The translations under genes were made by a program, and so were the position numbers. 64,000 nt of DNA from Sphingomonas oleivorans. Its GTDB lineage: Bacteria > Pseudomonadota > Alphaproteobacteria > Sphingomonadales > Sphingomonadaceae. Below, in pieces: positions 10,007 to 18,438 of the stretch. The number at the start of each line of letters is the position of its first letter. Position 1 is the first letter of the stretch. The notes under the pieces were generated by a model. The model was not told the origin of the DNA and did no database searches. It worked only from the letters and a program-made list of their open reading frames with translations. The DNA is taken from the NCBI RefSeq assembly GCF_003050615.1, contig NZ_NWBU01000017.1, positions 62,001 to 126,000 on the forward strand. Direction: 5' to 3'.

Positions 10007-11134
10007 ATGACCGCATCCGCCCGCTTCGCCCCCGCCGCCTGCCATCGGCTGATCGTCAAGATCGGCTCGGCGTTGCTCGTCGATCCGACGGGCAAGGTCC
10101 GCCGCGATTGGCTGAAGAGCGTCGTCGCCGATGTCGCCGCGCGCGTGAGCACGGGGCAGCAGATCGCGATCGTCTCCTCGGGCGCGATCGCGCTCGGCGC
10201 GCGCCGGCTGGGGCTGCCCAAGGGCGGCCGCGCAAGCCTGGAGGATGCGCAGGCCGCCGCCGCCACCGGCCAGATCGCGCTTTCCCATTGCTGGGCCGAG
10301 CTCCTCGCCGATGTGGGGCTCACCGCCGCGCAGATATTGGTGACGCTCGACGATCTCGAGGATCGCCGTCGCTATCTCAACGCCTCCTCCACGCTCGATC
10401 GGCTGCTGGCGCTCGGCGTCGTGCCCGTCATCAATGAGAATGATTCGGTCGCGACCGAGGAGATCCGTTTCGGCGACAATGATCGCCTTGCCGCACGCAT
10501 CGCGCAGGCGGCGGGCGCGCAAGGCGTGATCCTGCTGTCCGACGTGGATGGGCTCTACACCGCCAATCCCGGTACCGATCCCACCGCTACGTTGATTCCC
10601 GAAGTCACCCGGATCGACGCGCGCATCCGCGCCATGGCGGATGGCGGGTCGGCCTCGGGCATGGGATCGGGCGGCATGGTCTCGAAGCTCGAGGCTGCGC
10701 GCATCGCCCAGTCGGCCGGCGCGCATCTCGCCATCGTCTCGGGCAAGCAGGATCGGCCGCTTACCGCCTTTGCCGATGGCGGGCGCAGCACCGTCTTCGT
10801 CGCCTCGGGCCGCGCCTCGGCGCGCAAGGCCTGGCTCGCCGGCCGGCTCACCGCAAAGGGCCGCATCCATGTCGATGCCGGCGCCGCGCATGCGCTCGAA
10901 CAGGGGCGCAGCCTGCTCGCCGCCGGCGCGGTCTCGGTCGACGGCCGCTTCGCGCGCGGCGACGTGGTGGAGATTGCCGGGCCGGACGGCACGCTGCTCG
11001 CGCGCGGCCTGTCCGAATATGATGCCGCGGACGCCGCGAGGATCGTCGGCCGGCGCAGCGACGCGCTCGCCGATCTGCTCGGCTATGCGCCGCGCGCCGC
11101 GATGGTCCATCGCGATCATCTCGTCATGCTGTGA
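10007..11134 (+). CDS. proB: Glutamate 5-kinase
   Basis: 375 residues, first step of proline synthesis (glutamate to gamma-glutamyl phosphate). The amino-acid kinase domain has LIVKIGSALLVD, IVSSGAIALGARRLGL, NENDSVATEEIRFGDND and GSGGMVSKLEAARIA. A C-terminal PUA domain (about 280-375) contains VDGRFARGDVVEI. The start is the ATG at 10007, 28 bases after obgE; another in-frame ATG lies at 9995. proA is not in the window. Confidence 0.96.
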   Translation: MTASARFAPAACHRLIVKIGSALLVDPTGKVRRDWLKSVVADVAARVSTGQQIAIVSSGAIALGARRLGLPKGGRASLEDAQAAAATGQIALSHCWAELLADVGLTAAQILVTLDDLEDRRRYLNASSTLDRLLALGVVPVINENDSVATEEIRFGDNDRLAARIAQAAGAQGVILLSDVDGLYTANPGTDPTATLIPEVTRIDARIRAMADGGSASGMGSGGMVSKLEAARIAQSAGAHLAIVSGKQDRPLTAFADGGRSTVFVASGRASARKAWLAGRLTAKGRIHVDAGAAHALEQGRSLLAAGAVSVDGRFARGDVVEIAGPDGTLLARGLSEYDAADAARIVGRRSDALADLLGYAPRAAMVHRDHLVML

Positions 11135-11145
11135 TGGCCCGATAA

Positions 11146-12063
11146 ATGGCCATGATCGCCATCACCGGCGGCACCGGATTCGTCGGCCGGCACCTGATCC
11201 GCATGGGAATCGGGCGCGGCCACCATATCCGCGCGCTCACCCGCCGGGATCAGCCCCCTGCCCCCCATCTCGACTGGATATCCGGCGCGCTCGACCGGCC
11301 GGATAGCCTCGCCCGCCTGGTTGAGGGCGCCGATGCGGTGATCCATGTCGCCGGCGTGATCAACGCCGCCAGCCGGCATGGATTCGCCGCCGGCAACATC
11401 GCCGGCACGGAAGCGATGATCGCTGCCGCCGAAGGGGCCGGCGTCCGCCGCTTCATCCATGTCTCCTCGCTCGCCGCGCGCGAACCCGGCCTGTCCGACT
11501 ATGGCTGGTCCAAGCTGCGCTCGGAGGAATTGCTGAAACATGGCGGCGGTCGATCGCTCGACTGGACGATCATCCGCCCGCCCGCCGTCTATGGCCCGGG
11601 CGATCGCGAGATGCTGGAGCTGTTCCGCATGGCGCGGCGCGGTTTCGTCGCGCTCCCGCCCGCCGGCCGCTTTTCGGTGATCGCGGCGGAGGATCTCTGC
11701 CGCCTGCTGCTCGATCTCATCGACGCGCCCGCCAGCCATGGACATAGCTATGAGCCCGACGACGGCACGATCGAGGGCTGGGACCATCGCGATTTCGCGC
11801 TTGCGCTGGGGCAAGCGATCGGCCGCCGGGTGCGCCCGCTCTCCATGCCCGCGCGGCTGCTCCACGCCGCCTCGTTCGCCGACGGGCTCGTCCGCCGCGG
11901 CCGCGCCAAGCTGACGCGCGACCGGGTACGTTATTTCTGCCACCCCGACTGGGTTTCCACCCATGCCGCCCGCCCGCCCGCCTCCTTATGGCGGGCGGAG
12001 ATCGCCACCCCCGATGGCCTCAAGGCCACGGCGGACTGGTATCGCCGCGAAGGCTGGCTTTGA
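11146..12063 (+). CDS. cerR: NAD(P)-dependent epimerase/dehydratase, probable ceramide reductase CerR
   Basis: 305 residues, extended SDR fold. The nucleotide-binding motif ITGGTGFVGRHLIRMG is at the N terminus, with VIHVAGVINAASRHGF, the active-site YGWSKLRSEELL (YxxxK) and IIRPPAVYGPGD. In Caulobacter the gene next to acp and spt in the same order (cerR, CCNA_01222) is needed to reduce the keto group during ceramide synthesis and was first annotated as an epimerase. The identical cerR-acp-spt order here supports that assignment, though the sequence alone only shows an SDR. It starts 11 bases after proB and may be co-transcribed with it. Confidence 0.82.
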   Translation: MAMIAITGGTGFVGRHLIRMGIGRGHHIRALTRRDQPPAPHLDWISGALDRPDSLARLVEGADAVIHVAGVINAASRHGFAAGNIAGTEAMIAAAEGAGVRRFIHVSSLAAREPGLSDYGWSKLRSEELLKHGGGRSLDWTIIRPPAVYGPGDREMLELFRMARRGFVALPPAGRFSVIAAEDLCRLLLDLIDAPASHGHSYEPDDGTIEGWDHRDFALALGQAIGRRVRPLSMPARLLHAASFADGLVRRGRAKLTRDRVRYFCHPDWVSTHAARPPASLWRAEIATPDGLKATADWYRREGWL

Positions 12064-12133
12064 TCCGCTTCCTGCCCCCATCCCGCCGCAATCGCTTGGC
12101 AAGCGGCGTACAGCCCTTTTAAGGAACTCCTCT

Positions 12134-12376
12134 ATGAGCGAACGCGACGAGATTTTCACCAAGGTGGCCGAGCAGGTCGAACCCTTCAACAAGAAGGGGA
12201 TCACGCTCACGGACAGCACCACCTTCGCCGGCGACCTGGAATGGGACAGCCTGACGGTGATGGATTTCGTCGCCGCGATCGAGGATGAATTCGATATCCT
12301 CATCACCATGAACATGCAGGCCGAGATCGAAACGGTCGGCCAGCTCGTCGATGCCGTGGCCAAGCTTAAGGCGTAA
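12134..12376 (+). CDS. Acyl carrier protein dedicated to serine palmitoyltransferase
   Basis: 80 residues. The phosphopantetheine site is intact: EWDSLTVMDFVAAIEDEF, with Ser in the DSL motif (about residue 38). The start is the ATG at 12134 after AAGGAAC. It ends 9 bases before spt. In Caulobacter a special ACP at this position carries the fatty acid used by Spt. A housekeeping AcpP would normally sit in the fab cluster, so a private sphingolipid role is likely. Confidence 0.9.
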   Translation: MSERDEIFTKVAEQVEPFNKKGITLTDSTTFAGDLEWDSLTVMDFVAAIEDEFDILITMNMQAEIETVGQLVDAVAKLKA

Positions 12377-12385
12377 ATCCCTGAA

Positions 12386-13588
12386 ATGACCGATCTCTTC
12401 TCCAAATTCGACGCGCTCATCGCCGAGCGCAAGGCGCTGCTCGATACCGGCGTGCGCGATCCCTTCGCGATCGTCATGGACAAGGTGACATCGCCCACGG
12501 AAGCGGTCATCCAGGGCCGGCGCACCATCCTGCTCGGCACCTATAATTATATGGGCATGACCTTCGATCCGGACGTGATCGCCGCCGGCAAGAAGGCGCT
12601 CGATGAATATGGCTCCGGCACCACGGGCAGCCGCGTCCTCAACGGTACCTATCAGGGCCATAAGGAGTGCGAGGAGGCGCTGAAGGAATTTTACGGGACG
12701 GACCATGCGATGGTCTTCTCGACCGGATATCAGGCCAATCTCGGCATGATCTCCACCATCGCCGGCAAGGGCGACTATATCATCCTCGATGCCGACAGCC
12801 ATGCGTCAATCTATGACGGCTGCTGGCTGGGCAATGCGGAGATCGTCCGTTTCCGCCACAATTCGGTCGAGGATCTGGAAAAGCGCCTCGCCCGCCTGCC
12901 CGCCGATGCCGGCAAGCTGGTCGTGCTCGAAGGCGTCTATTCGATGCTGGGCGATATCGCGCCACTCAAGGAAATGGTTGCCGTCGCCAAGAAATATGGC
13001 GCGATGGTGCTGGTGGACGAAGCGCATGGCATGGGCTTCTTCGGCGAGAATGGCCGGGGCGTGTTCGAGGAAGCGGGCGTTGCGGACGATGTCGATTTCG
13101 TCGTCGGCACCTTCTCCAAATCGGTCGGCACGGTCGGCGGCTTCTGCGTCTCCAACCATCCGAAATTCGATGTGCTGCGCCTCGTCTGCCGGCCCTATGT
13201 CTTCACCGCCTCGCTGCCGCCGAGCGTGGTCGCGACCGCCGCCACCTCGATCCGCAAGCTGATGCATGCCGCCGACAAGCGCGCGCATCTCTGGAAGAAC
13301 AGCAAGCGCCTGCACCAGGGCCTGCGCGATCTGGGCTTTACGCTCGGCACCGAAAACGCGCAATCGGCGATCATCGCGGTCATGCTGCCGGACATGGAGA
13401 CCACGGTCCGCATGTGGCAGGCGCTGCTCGAGCTTGGCCTTTATGTGAACATGGCCCGCCCGCCCGCGACGCCCGCCGGAACCTTCCTGCTGCGCTGTTC
13501 GCTTTGCGCGGAGCATAGCGACGATCAGGTCGGCGAGATACTCGGCATGTTCGAGCAGGCCGGAAAGGCCGTGGGCTGCATCGCCTAA
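12386..13588 (+). CDS. spt: Serine palmitoyltransferase
   Basis: 400 residues, a soluble alpha-oxoamine synthase. It condenses serine with an acyl thioester to 3-ketosphinganine, the first committed step of sphingolipid synthesis. Seen: NYMGMTFDPDVIAAGKKALD, GTTGSRVLNGTYQGH, YQANLGMIS, VLVDEAHGMGFFGENGRG, and the PLP lysine in TFSKSVGTVGGF (K245, matching K265 of the longer Sphingomonas paucimobilis enzyme). KBL, BioF and HemA are related, but the GTYQGH and FCVSNHP segments and the adjacent acp and cerR favour Spt. Confidence 0.94.
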   Translation: MTDLFSKFDALIAERKALLDTGVRDPFAIVMDKVTSPTEAVIQGRRTILLGTYNYMGMTFDPDVIAAGKKALDEYGSGTTGSRVLNGTYQGHKECEEALKEFYGTDHAMVFSTGYQANLGMISTIAGKGDYIILDADSHASIYDGCWLGNAEIVRFRHNSVEDLEKRLARLPADAGKLVVLEGVYSMLGDIAPLKEMVAVAKKYGAMVLVDEAHGMGFFGENGRGVFEEAGVADDVDFVVGTFSKSVGTVGGFCVSNHPKFDVLRLVCRPYVFTASLPPSVVATAATSIRKLMHAADKRAHLWKNSKRLHQGLRDLGFTLGTENAQSAIIAVMLPDMETTVRMWQALLELGLYVNMARPPATPAGTFLLRCSLCAEHSDDQVGEILGMFEQAGKAVGCIA

Positions 13589-13652
13589 CGGCTTGGCAGG
13601 GGCGGCAAGGCGCGCTTCCCCGCCGGCTCACTTGCGGATAAGCTCGCCTCCG

Positions 13653-15674
13653 ATGACGGATTACGCCACCGGCATGCCCGAAAGGGATCCTTGGTCGGAA
13701 GCACGCTTGCGTGCTCTCGCCGCGGTGGGCGCCTTTGTCGTCACGATCATGCTGGTCGCGCTCGTCATTCTCGTCGGCCTCTCCAATCGGGAGCGCGACG
13801 ATGCGCTCGCGCGCGAGCGGCACAGCTATGACATAATGGTGATAACGCGCGCGCTCGATTCCTCGATGGCGCGCGCGGAGGCGGCGCTCGGCCGCTTCGT
13901 CATCAATGGGGATCGGCGCACCGGCACGCTCTATTATGACGAATGGAAGCGCGCCGGCCGCCAGCTTGAGCGGCTCGCCAGCCTGACTGCGGACAATCCC
14001 GGCCAGCGCGCGCTCGTTCGCCAGCTCCAGACGCTTTACGACCGGCGCGGCGAGGAGCTGGCGGAGCCGGCAACACGCGCCAATTTCCGACAGGGCTGGC
14101 CGGCCCTGTCGCTCTTCGCCAAGGCTGGAGAGTCGGAGACCATCCCGCGCATCAACAATATATTGCACGACATAGCGGATAATGAGCGCGCGCTGCTCGG
14201 CCAGCGGTCGACCGTCGCCACCTTCTCGGTCGCCCGCTCCAACAAGCTTTCGACCACGCTTTCGGTGCTCGGCATCATCCTTGTCGCCTGCGCCATCGGC
14301 CTGGGCTGGCTCACCGCCCAGGCGCTCACCGCCCGCCGCGCCGCGCGCGATGCCGCCCAGGCCGAGGCGGACCGCGCCGAGACGCTCGAATGGGCGGTCG
14401 CCGCGCGCACCAGCGAGCTGATCGAGGCGAATGCCCGGCTGCGCGCCGAGGCGAAGGTCCGTATCGAGGCGGAGGAGCGCCGCGCCCAGGCCGAACAGCA
14501 GCTCCGCCAGGTCCAGAAAATGGAGGCGGTGGGCCAGCTTACCGGCGGAATCGCTCATGATTTCAACAATATGCTCGCCGTCATTCTCGGCGGACTGGAT
14601 CTCGCCAAGCGGCGCGTCGCGCAGGAGGCAGCGGAGGTCAGCCGCCATATCGATAATGCGATGGAAGGCGCCAACCGCGCCGCCGCGCTTACCCGCCGGC
14701 TACTCTCCTTCGCGCGCGCCGAGCCGCTGCTGCCCCAGGGCGTCGATCCCGGCCAGTTGATAGCGGGCATGTCCGACCTCATCGACCGTTCGATCGGCGA
14801 GCGGATCGAGGTGCGGATCAGCCGCGCCGCCAATCTTTGGCAGGTCTGGGTCGATGCCTATCAGCTTGAAAATGCGATATTGAACCTCGCCGTCAACGCG
14901 CGCGACGCGATGGAGGGCGAAGGACTGCTCCTTATCGAGGCGAGCAACGAGACGATCGGCGCCGGCAAGGTAGGCGAGCTCGCGCCGGGCGACTATGTCC
15001 GCATCTCCGTCACCGACAATGGCAGCGGCATGACGCCTGCCGTGCTGGAACGCGTGTTCGAGCCCTTCTTCACCACCAAGCCGGTCGGCAAGGGCACGGG
15101 CCTCGGCCTCAGCCAGATTTTCGGCTTCGCGCGCCAGTCGGGCGGCGATGTCCTCATCCGCTCGGAACCCGGCGAGGGCACCACCGTCTCGATCCATCTG
15201 CCGCGCCATCGGGGCGAGGCCGATGCCGGAGAGGAGGCCACCCCCTCCGCGCCCGTCACGCTCCCGCGCCCCGCGGTCCAGTCCGCCGCCGGCCAGACCA
15301 TATTGCTCGTCGAGGATGATGTCCGCGTCCGTTCGGCGACCAGCGATGCGCTGGAGGAGCTGGGCTATCGCGTCATCGCCTGCAGCTCGGCCGAAGAGGC
15401 GATCCGCATGCTCGACGAGCGCGACGATATCCGCCTGATCGTCACCGACGTCGTGATGCCCGGCATGACCGGCCCGGAGCTGATCCAGACGATCGGCCCC
15501 GCCTATCCGGACCTCTCCGTGCTGTTCGTCACCGGCTATGTCGGCGATGCGGCCGATGCCGAGCGGTTCGCCGGCCATGGCGTGCTGCGCAAGCCCTTCA
15601 CCGTGAACGCGCTCGCCACCGCCGTGGCAAGCGCCCTCTCCCGCGCCGCGCCCGCCAAGGAACGTGCCGCCTGA
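13653..15674 (+). CDS. Membrane-bound hybrid histidine kinase with C-terminal receiver
   Basis: 673 residues from the ATG at 13653 (other in-frame ATGs at 13593 and 13671). Transmembrane helix about 22-45, a periplasmic helical sensor (CHASE3-like length), second helix about 205-228, and a coiled coil rich in Ala, Glu and Arg. HisKA has GGIAHDFNNMLAVILGGLDL with phospho-His302. The HATPase has NLAVNARDAM, DNGSGM and GKGTGLGLSQIFGF. A receiver domain (about 548-665) has LIVTDVVMPGMTGPEL. There is no output DNA-binding domain and no partner regulator nearby. It lies just after spt on the same strand, so a role in envelope sensing is possible. Confidence 0.9.
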   Translation: MTDYATGMPERDPWSEARLRALAAVGAFVVTIMLVALVILVGLSNRERDDALARERHSYDIMVITRALDSSMARAEAALGRFVINGDRRTGTLYYDEWKRAGRQLERLASLTADNPGQRALVRQLQTLYDRRGEELAEPATRANFRQGWPALSLFAKAGESETIPRINNILHDIADNERALLGQRSTVATFSVARSNKLSTTLSVLGIILVACAIGLGWLTAQALTARRAARDAAQAEADRAETLEWAVAARTSELIEANARLRAEAKVRIEAEERRAQAEQQLRQVQKMEAVGQLTGGIAHDFNNMLAVILGGLDLAKRRVAQEAAEVSRHIDNAMEGANRAAALTRRLLSFARAEPLLPQGVDPGQLIAGMSDLIDRSIGERIEVRISRAANLWQVWVDAYQLENAILNLAVNARDAMEGEGLLLIEASNETIGAGKVGELAPGDYVRISVTDNGSGMTPAVLERVFEPFFTTKPVGKGTGLGLSQIFGFARQSGGDVLIRSEPGEGTTVSIHLPRHRGEADAGEEATPSAPVTLPRPAVQSAAGQTILLVEDDVRVRSATSDALEELGYRVIACSSAEEAIRMLDERDDIRLIVTDVVMPGMTGPELIQTIGPAYPDLSVLFVTGYVGDAADAERFAGHGVLRKPFTVNALATAVASALSRAAPAKERAA

Positions 15675-15690
15675 CCCCTCAGCCGCCCCC

Positions 15691-15757
15691 GACCACGCTC
15701 CCCTTGAGCGTGTCGAAGGGTGCTGGGGCTCCCCCCGACAAGCTCGGCCCGAGCGCG
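15691..15757. repeat. REP-like element between convergent genes
   Basis: Two related blocks, one containing GAGCGTGTCGAAGGG (15706-15720) and one containing CCGACAAGCTCGG (15735-15747), face each other. The TGTCGAAGGG core recurs at 24534-24652, so this is one of a dispersed family of short intergenic palindromes placed at gene ends. Confidence 0.5.
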
Positions 15758-15767
15758 ATGCCTCAAT

Positions 15768-16703
15768 TTAGCGCACCGAGCCCCGCGCCAGCAGGCGCGG
15801 CAGCAGGCTGATCGCGCCGATCAGCGGAAAGCGCCGCTGCCAGGGGCGGATGGCGATGCCCGTGCCGGCATGGCGGTTGATCTTCCAGGCGAGATAATCG
15901 ATCCCGCCGGCGAAGGTCGCGCTGGCCTTGGCCAGCCGCAGCACGGTCAGCAGCTTGCCCTCCACCCGCCGCCGCGCCCATGCCCGCGCGCCCCGGCGGC
16001 GCTGCGCGTCGCTCAGCGGATCGACGAAATGGATCATGCCGTCGCGCGTCAGCCGCGCCGGCAGCCCGGCGGCGGCGAGCGCGGGAGCGGTGAAGGCGAC
16101 ATAGCGCTCAGGCTCGGCATCGACCATCGAGGCCGCCCGGCCGCCCCGTTCCGCGCGCAGCTCCGCGCCATAGGTAAGTGCGAAGGCGGTACGCCACATG
16201 TCGAGCGCCCGGCCGCTTTCCGGCAGGCAGGGCCGCGCCGCGCGGAGCAGCGCCGGCGCCGCCTCGGCCACCGTTGCCACGATCCGCCGCCGCGACAGCT
16301 CGTTCGCCGCCCAGACGAGCCGCGAAGGCTGGGCAAAGCGTGCCCAGACCGAGACGTTGCGCGTCGCCGAGGAAGCCAGCCGCGCGAAATCCGCCTCGCT
16401 CAGCACCGCATATTTGGCTGCCAGCCCACCATGCTCGAAGGGAAAGACGTTAGGCGGGATCAGCCGGTTCGCCGCCGCCATCCACATCCGCTTATAGGCC
16501 CGCCCATAATCCGACACGATCAGGTAGAAATCGAGCATCAGCCCGTCGAGCTCCGCCTGGCGCAGGCAGGAGCCGTAGAACAGCACGCCGCTCGCCGCCG
16601 CCCCATGCGCCTGCGCGATCGCCGCCGCCATCTCCGTCACGCGGGGATCGACAGGTAGCGCCAGTTCCTCGGCGACCAGGGGGATGAGGGGGTTGCTGCT
16701 CAT
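15768..16703 (-). CDS. Nucleotidyltransferase-like protein next to a lipid kinase
   Basis: 311 residues, starting MSSNPLIPLVAEELALPVD. A larger open frame to 17306 is only a shadow of the kinase gene. LFYGSCLRQAEL followed by LMLDFYLIVSDY fits a GS...(D/E)xD-type nucleotidyltransferase core, similar in shape to the Tam41/CDP-DAG synthase group, but the fit is partial. A basic C-terminal half has two hydrophobic patches near its end (FAGGIDYLAWKI, LIGAISLLPRLLA) that may lie on the membrane. It follows the lipid kinase and DUF2141 genes on the same strand. A headgroup-activating step for phosphorylated ceramide or diacylglycerol is inferred, not shown. Confidence 0.65.
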   Translation of the reverse strand: MSSNPLIPLVAEELALPVDPRVTEMAAAIAQAHGAAASGVLFYGSCLRQAELDGLMLDFYLIVSDYGRAYKRMWMAAANRLIPPNVFPFEHGGLAAKYAVLSEADFARLASSATRNVSVWARFAQPSRLVWAANELSRRRIVATVAEAAPALLRAARPCLPESGRALDMWRTAFALTYGAELRAERGGRAASMVDAEPERYVAFTAPALAAAGLPARLTRDGMIHFVDPLSDAQRRRGARAWARRRVEGKLLTVLRLAKASATFAGGIDYLAWKINRHAGTGIAIRPWQRRFPLIGAISLLPRLLARGSVR

Positions 16704-16816
16704 ATTCCGCTCATAATGCCGAGCCCGTTTCAGCATCCGCCATGGCCCGCGCCAATGGGGAGAGCCGTCTGGTGGCCGCAAAAAGGTTCGGACTGGGGGT
16801 TTTTCCGGATGGACCG

Positions 16817-17788
16817 TCAGGCCGCGAGCCGCAGAAAGGGCACGGGCGGCGTATGTCTCAGCACGATCGGCCGCCCCGCCCCGGCCTCGAATATCTCGCC
16901 GTCCAGGATCACGCTGGAACGCTCGCCCTCGATGCGGATCTCGTCGCCATGCGCGACATGCACGCCCGTCACCTTCTGCCGCCCCAGCCTGCCGAACAGG
17001 CCTGCGAAAAGCGCGCGGAGCAGCGCCAGTGGGCTCTGTTCCACCACCATGAGCTGCAGCGCGCCGGGCGCCGCGTTCGCCGCCGTGCTCGATCCGAGCA
17101 GCATCCGCTGCAGCGTCGTCACGATCAGCAGCGAGAAACGCCCCTGTATCTGCCCCTTGCGGATCAGCGACACCTTCACCGGAGACGGGCGCGGCGGCAG
17201 GAAGGCCGCGCGGATGCCGAAGATCAGCGACAGCAGCACCGCGAGCGCGGTCAGCACGTGCGAAAAGCCGTTGGGCAGGCCCAGCGGATAGATTTTGTGC
17301 CGGCAATATAGGATCGAATCGGCCAGTCCTGCGCCGCCCAGGAACATGCCCAGCACCGGCCTGGAGCCCGCATCGCCGTTGGACAGCGAAATCAGCTCGC
17401 GCGCCACGATATGGTCCGAAAGCCCCTTGCGGGCGAGCTCCATTACCCGCTCGAGCGCGGCGATCGGATCGCCCGACGCGCCCAGGTCGAGCGCGATCAG
17501 GTTGGTCTTGCCGTTGGGCAGCACCGCCACGGGCGGCGGATTGTCGCCGAAATGGCCGCCATGATAGATTTCGGTCAAGGTCGTCTGCACCGTGCCGTCG
17601 CCGCCGTTGATGACGAGCACCTTGGGCTTGACCCGCGCGATCGTCTTCAGCGCGGTGCCGATCTGGTCGACGCTCTCCACCTCATAATGGAAGATGTCGC
17701 TATGGGCCGCGCAGAAACTCCGCACGCGCGGCAGCAGCGCGCGGTTGCCGGTGGAGCGGGGATTGGAGAGAAGCGCGACCTTGGCCAT
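16817..17788 (-). CDS. Diacylglycerol/ceramide-kinase family lipid kinase
   Basis: 323 residues. DAGK catalytic domain at the N terminus: VALLSNPRSTGNRALLP, VLVINGGDGTVQTTLTEIYH (the GGDGT ATP site), VAVLPNGKTNLIALDLG. A C-terminal beta-sandwich domain follows. It starts 2 bases after DUF2141 ends, and the nucleotidyltransferase-like gene follows. In Caulobacter a DAGK-family enzyme of the sphingolipid cluster (CpgB) is a ceramide kinase. The cluster here makes that the leading idea, but diacylglycerol or undecaprenol cannot be excluded. Confidence 0.85.
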   Translation of the reverse strand: MAKVALLSNPRSTGNRALLPRVRSFCAAHSDIFHYEVESVDQIGTALKTIARVKPKVLVINGGDGTVQTTLTEIYHGGHFGDNPPPVAVLPNGKTNLIALDLGASGDPIAALERVMELARKGLSDHIVARELISLSNGDAGSRPVLGMFLGGAGLADSILYCRHKIYPLGLPNGFSHVLTALAVLLSLIFGIRAAFLPPRPSPVKVSLIRKGQIQGRFSLLIVTTLQRMLLGSSTAANAAPGALQLMVVEQSPLALLRALFAGLFGRLGRQKVTGVHVAHGDEIRIEGERSSVILDGEIFEAGAGRPIVLRHTPPVPFLRLAA

Positions 17789-17790
17789 GA

Positions 17791-18318
17791 TTATCTAAAC
17801 GCCGTTCTGATGGGCTTCACCGAGCCGCCCTGGACATATTTCAGCACCACCGGCACGGTGACGACGCCGGAGCCCACATGCACCGCCACCTCCTCGGGAT
17901 CGGGCTTGCGCTTGAAGATGAGGTCGGTGAGCGACACTGACGGATTGCCGGAAAGGCCGCCGCCATCCTTCATGTCGGATTTGCCGCTGCCATTCACGTC
18001 ATGCCGGACGGATACGGCATAGGTGCCGCTCGACGGTACGGGCATGCAGATCTCGACCGATCCGTTCGCCGGAGTCGGGATCTCGACCCGTTCCAGCCAG
18101 GCGCCCTTCTCGAAGAATCGCTTCGGATTGCCATAGGACTGAACCCGCACCAGCCCGGTGCGCGATTTGAAGCCCGTCACCTGCACCAGCATGGCGGGCC
18201 TGCCCGCTTCGGGAGAGCAATCCGCCACATGCGGCCCGAATATGGCGCCACGCGCGGCACCCGCCGGCGCGGCGAGCGCGGCGAGGACGGCAGCGAGGGC
18301 ACCCATCAGTTTCGACAT
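17791..18318 (-). CDS. Secreted DUF2141 protein
   Basis: 175 residues. A signal peptide (about 1-22, MGALAAVLAALAAPAGAARG) precedes a beta-sandwich-like DUF2141 domain with LVRVQSYGNPKRFF, GTYAVSVRHDVNGSGKSDM and GGGLSGNP motifs. The DVNGSGKSD stretch looks like a calcium-binding loop. Function is unknown. First gene of the minus-strand trio with the lipid kinase and the nucleotidyltransferase-like protein, divergent from lptF, so it is a candidate periplasmic partner in lipid trafficking (inference). Confidence 0.85.
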   Translation of the reverse strand: MSKLMGALAAVLAALAAPAGAARGAIFGPHVADCSPEAGRPAMLVQVTGFKSRTGLVRVQSYGNPKRFFEKGAWLERVEIPTPANGSVEICMPVPSSGTYAVSVRHDVNGSGKSDMKDGGGLSGNPSVSLTDLIFKRKPDPEEVAVHVGSGVVTVPVVLKYVQGGSVKPIRTAFR

Positions 18319-18395
18319 GACCTGACAACTCCTGGAAGCTATAGCCCAGCCACAGCATGGCCGGACGGTTACCTTCCCCCATGCGTTGTTAAATC

Positions 18396-18411
18396 GGCCG
18401 CGATTGCGGCC
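18396..18411. promoter_or_regulatory. Palindrome in the divergent DUF2141/lptF promoter region
   Basis: GGCCGC-GATT-GCGGCC lies in the 120-base gap between the two divergent arms of the sphingolipid island, 28 bases before the lptF start. Its core matches the palindrome at 7040-7053 except for one central base. It is well placed to control both arms. Confidence 0.42.
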
Positions 18412-18438
18412 AGAACATGGTCATGGGGCGTCGGCATT

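Noticed and set aside
15768-17306. A 512-residue version of the nucleotidyltransferase-like protein
   Set aside because: The extra 200 residues lie out of frame over the lipid kinase gene and look like a shadow; the ATG at 16703 is the natural start.
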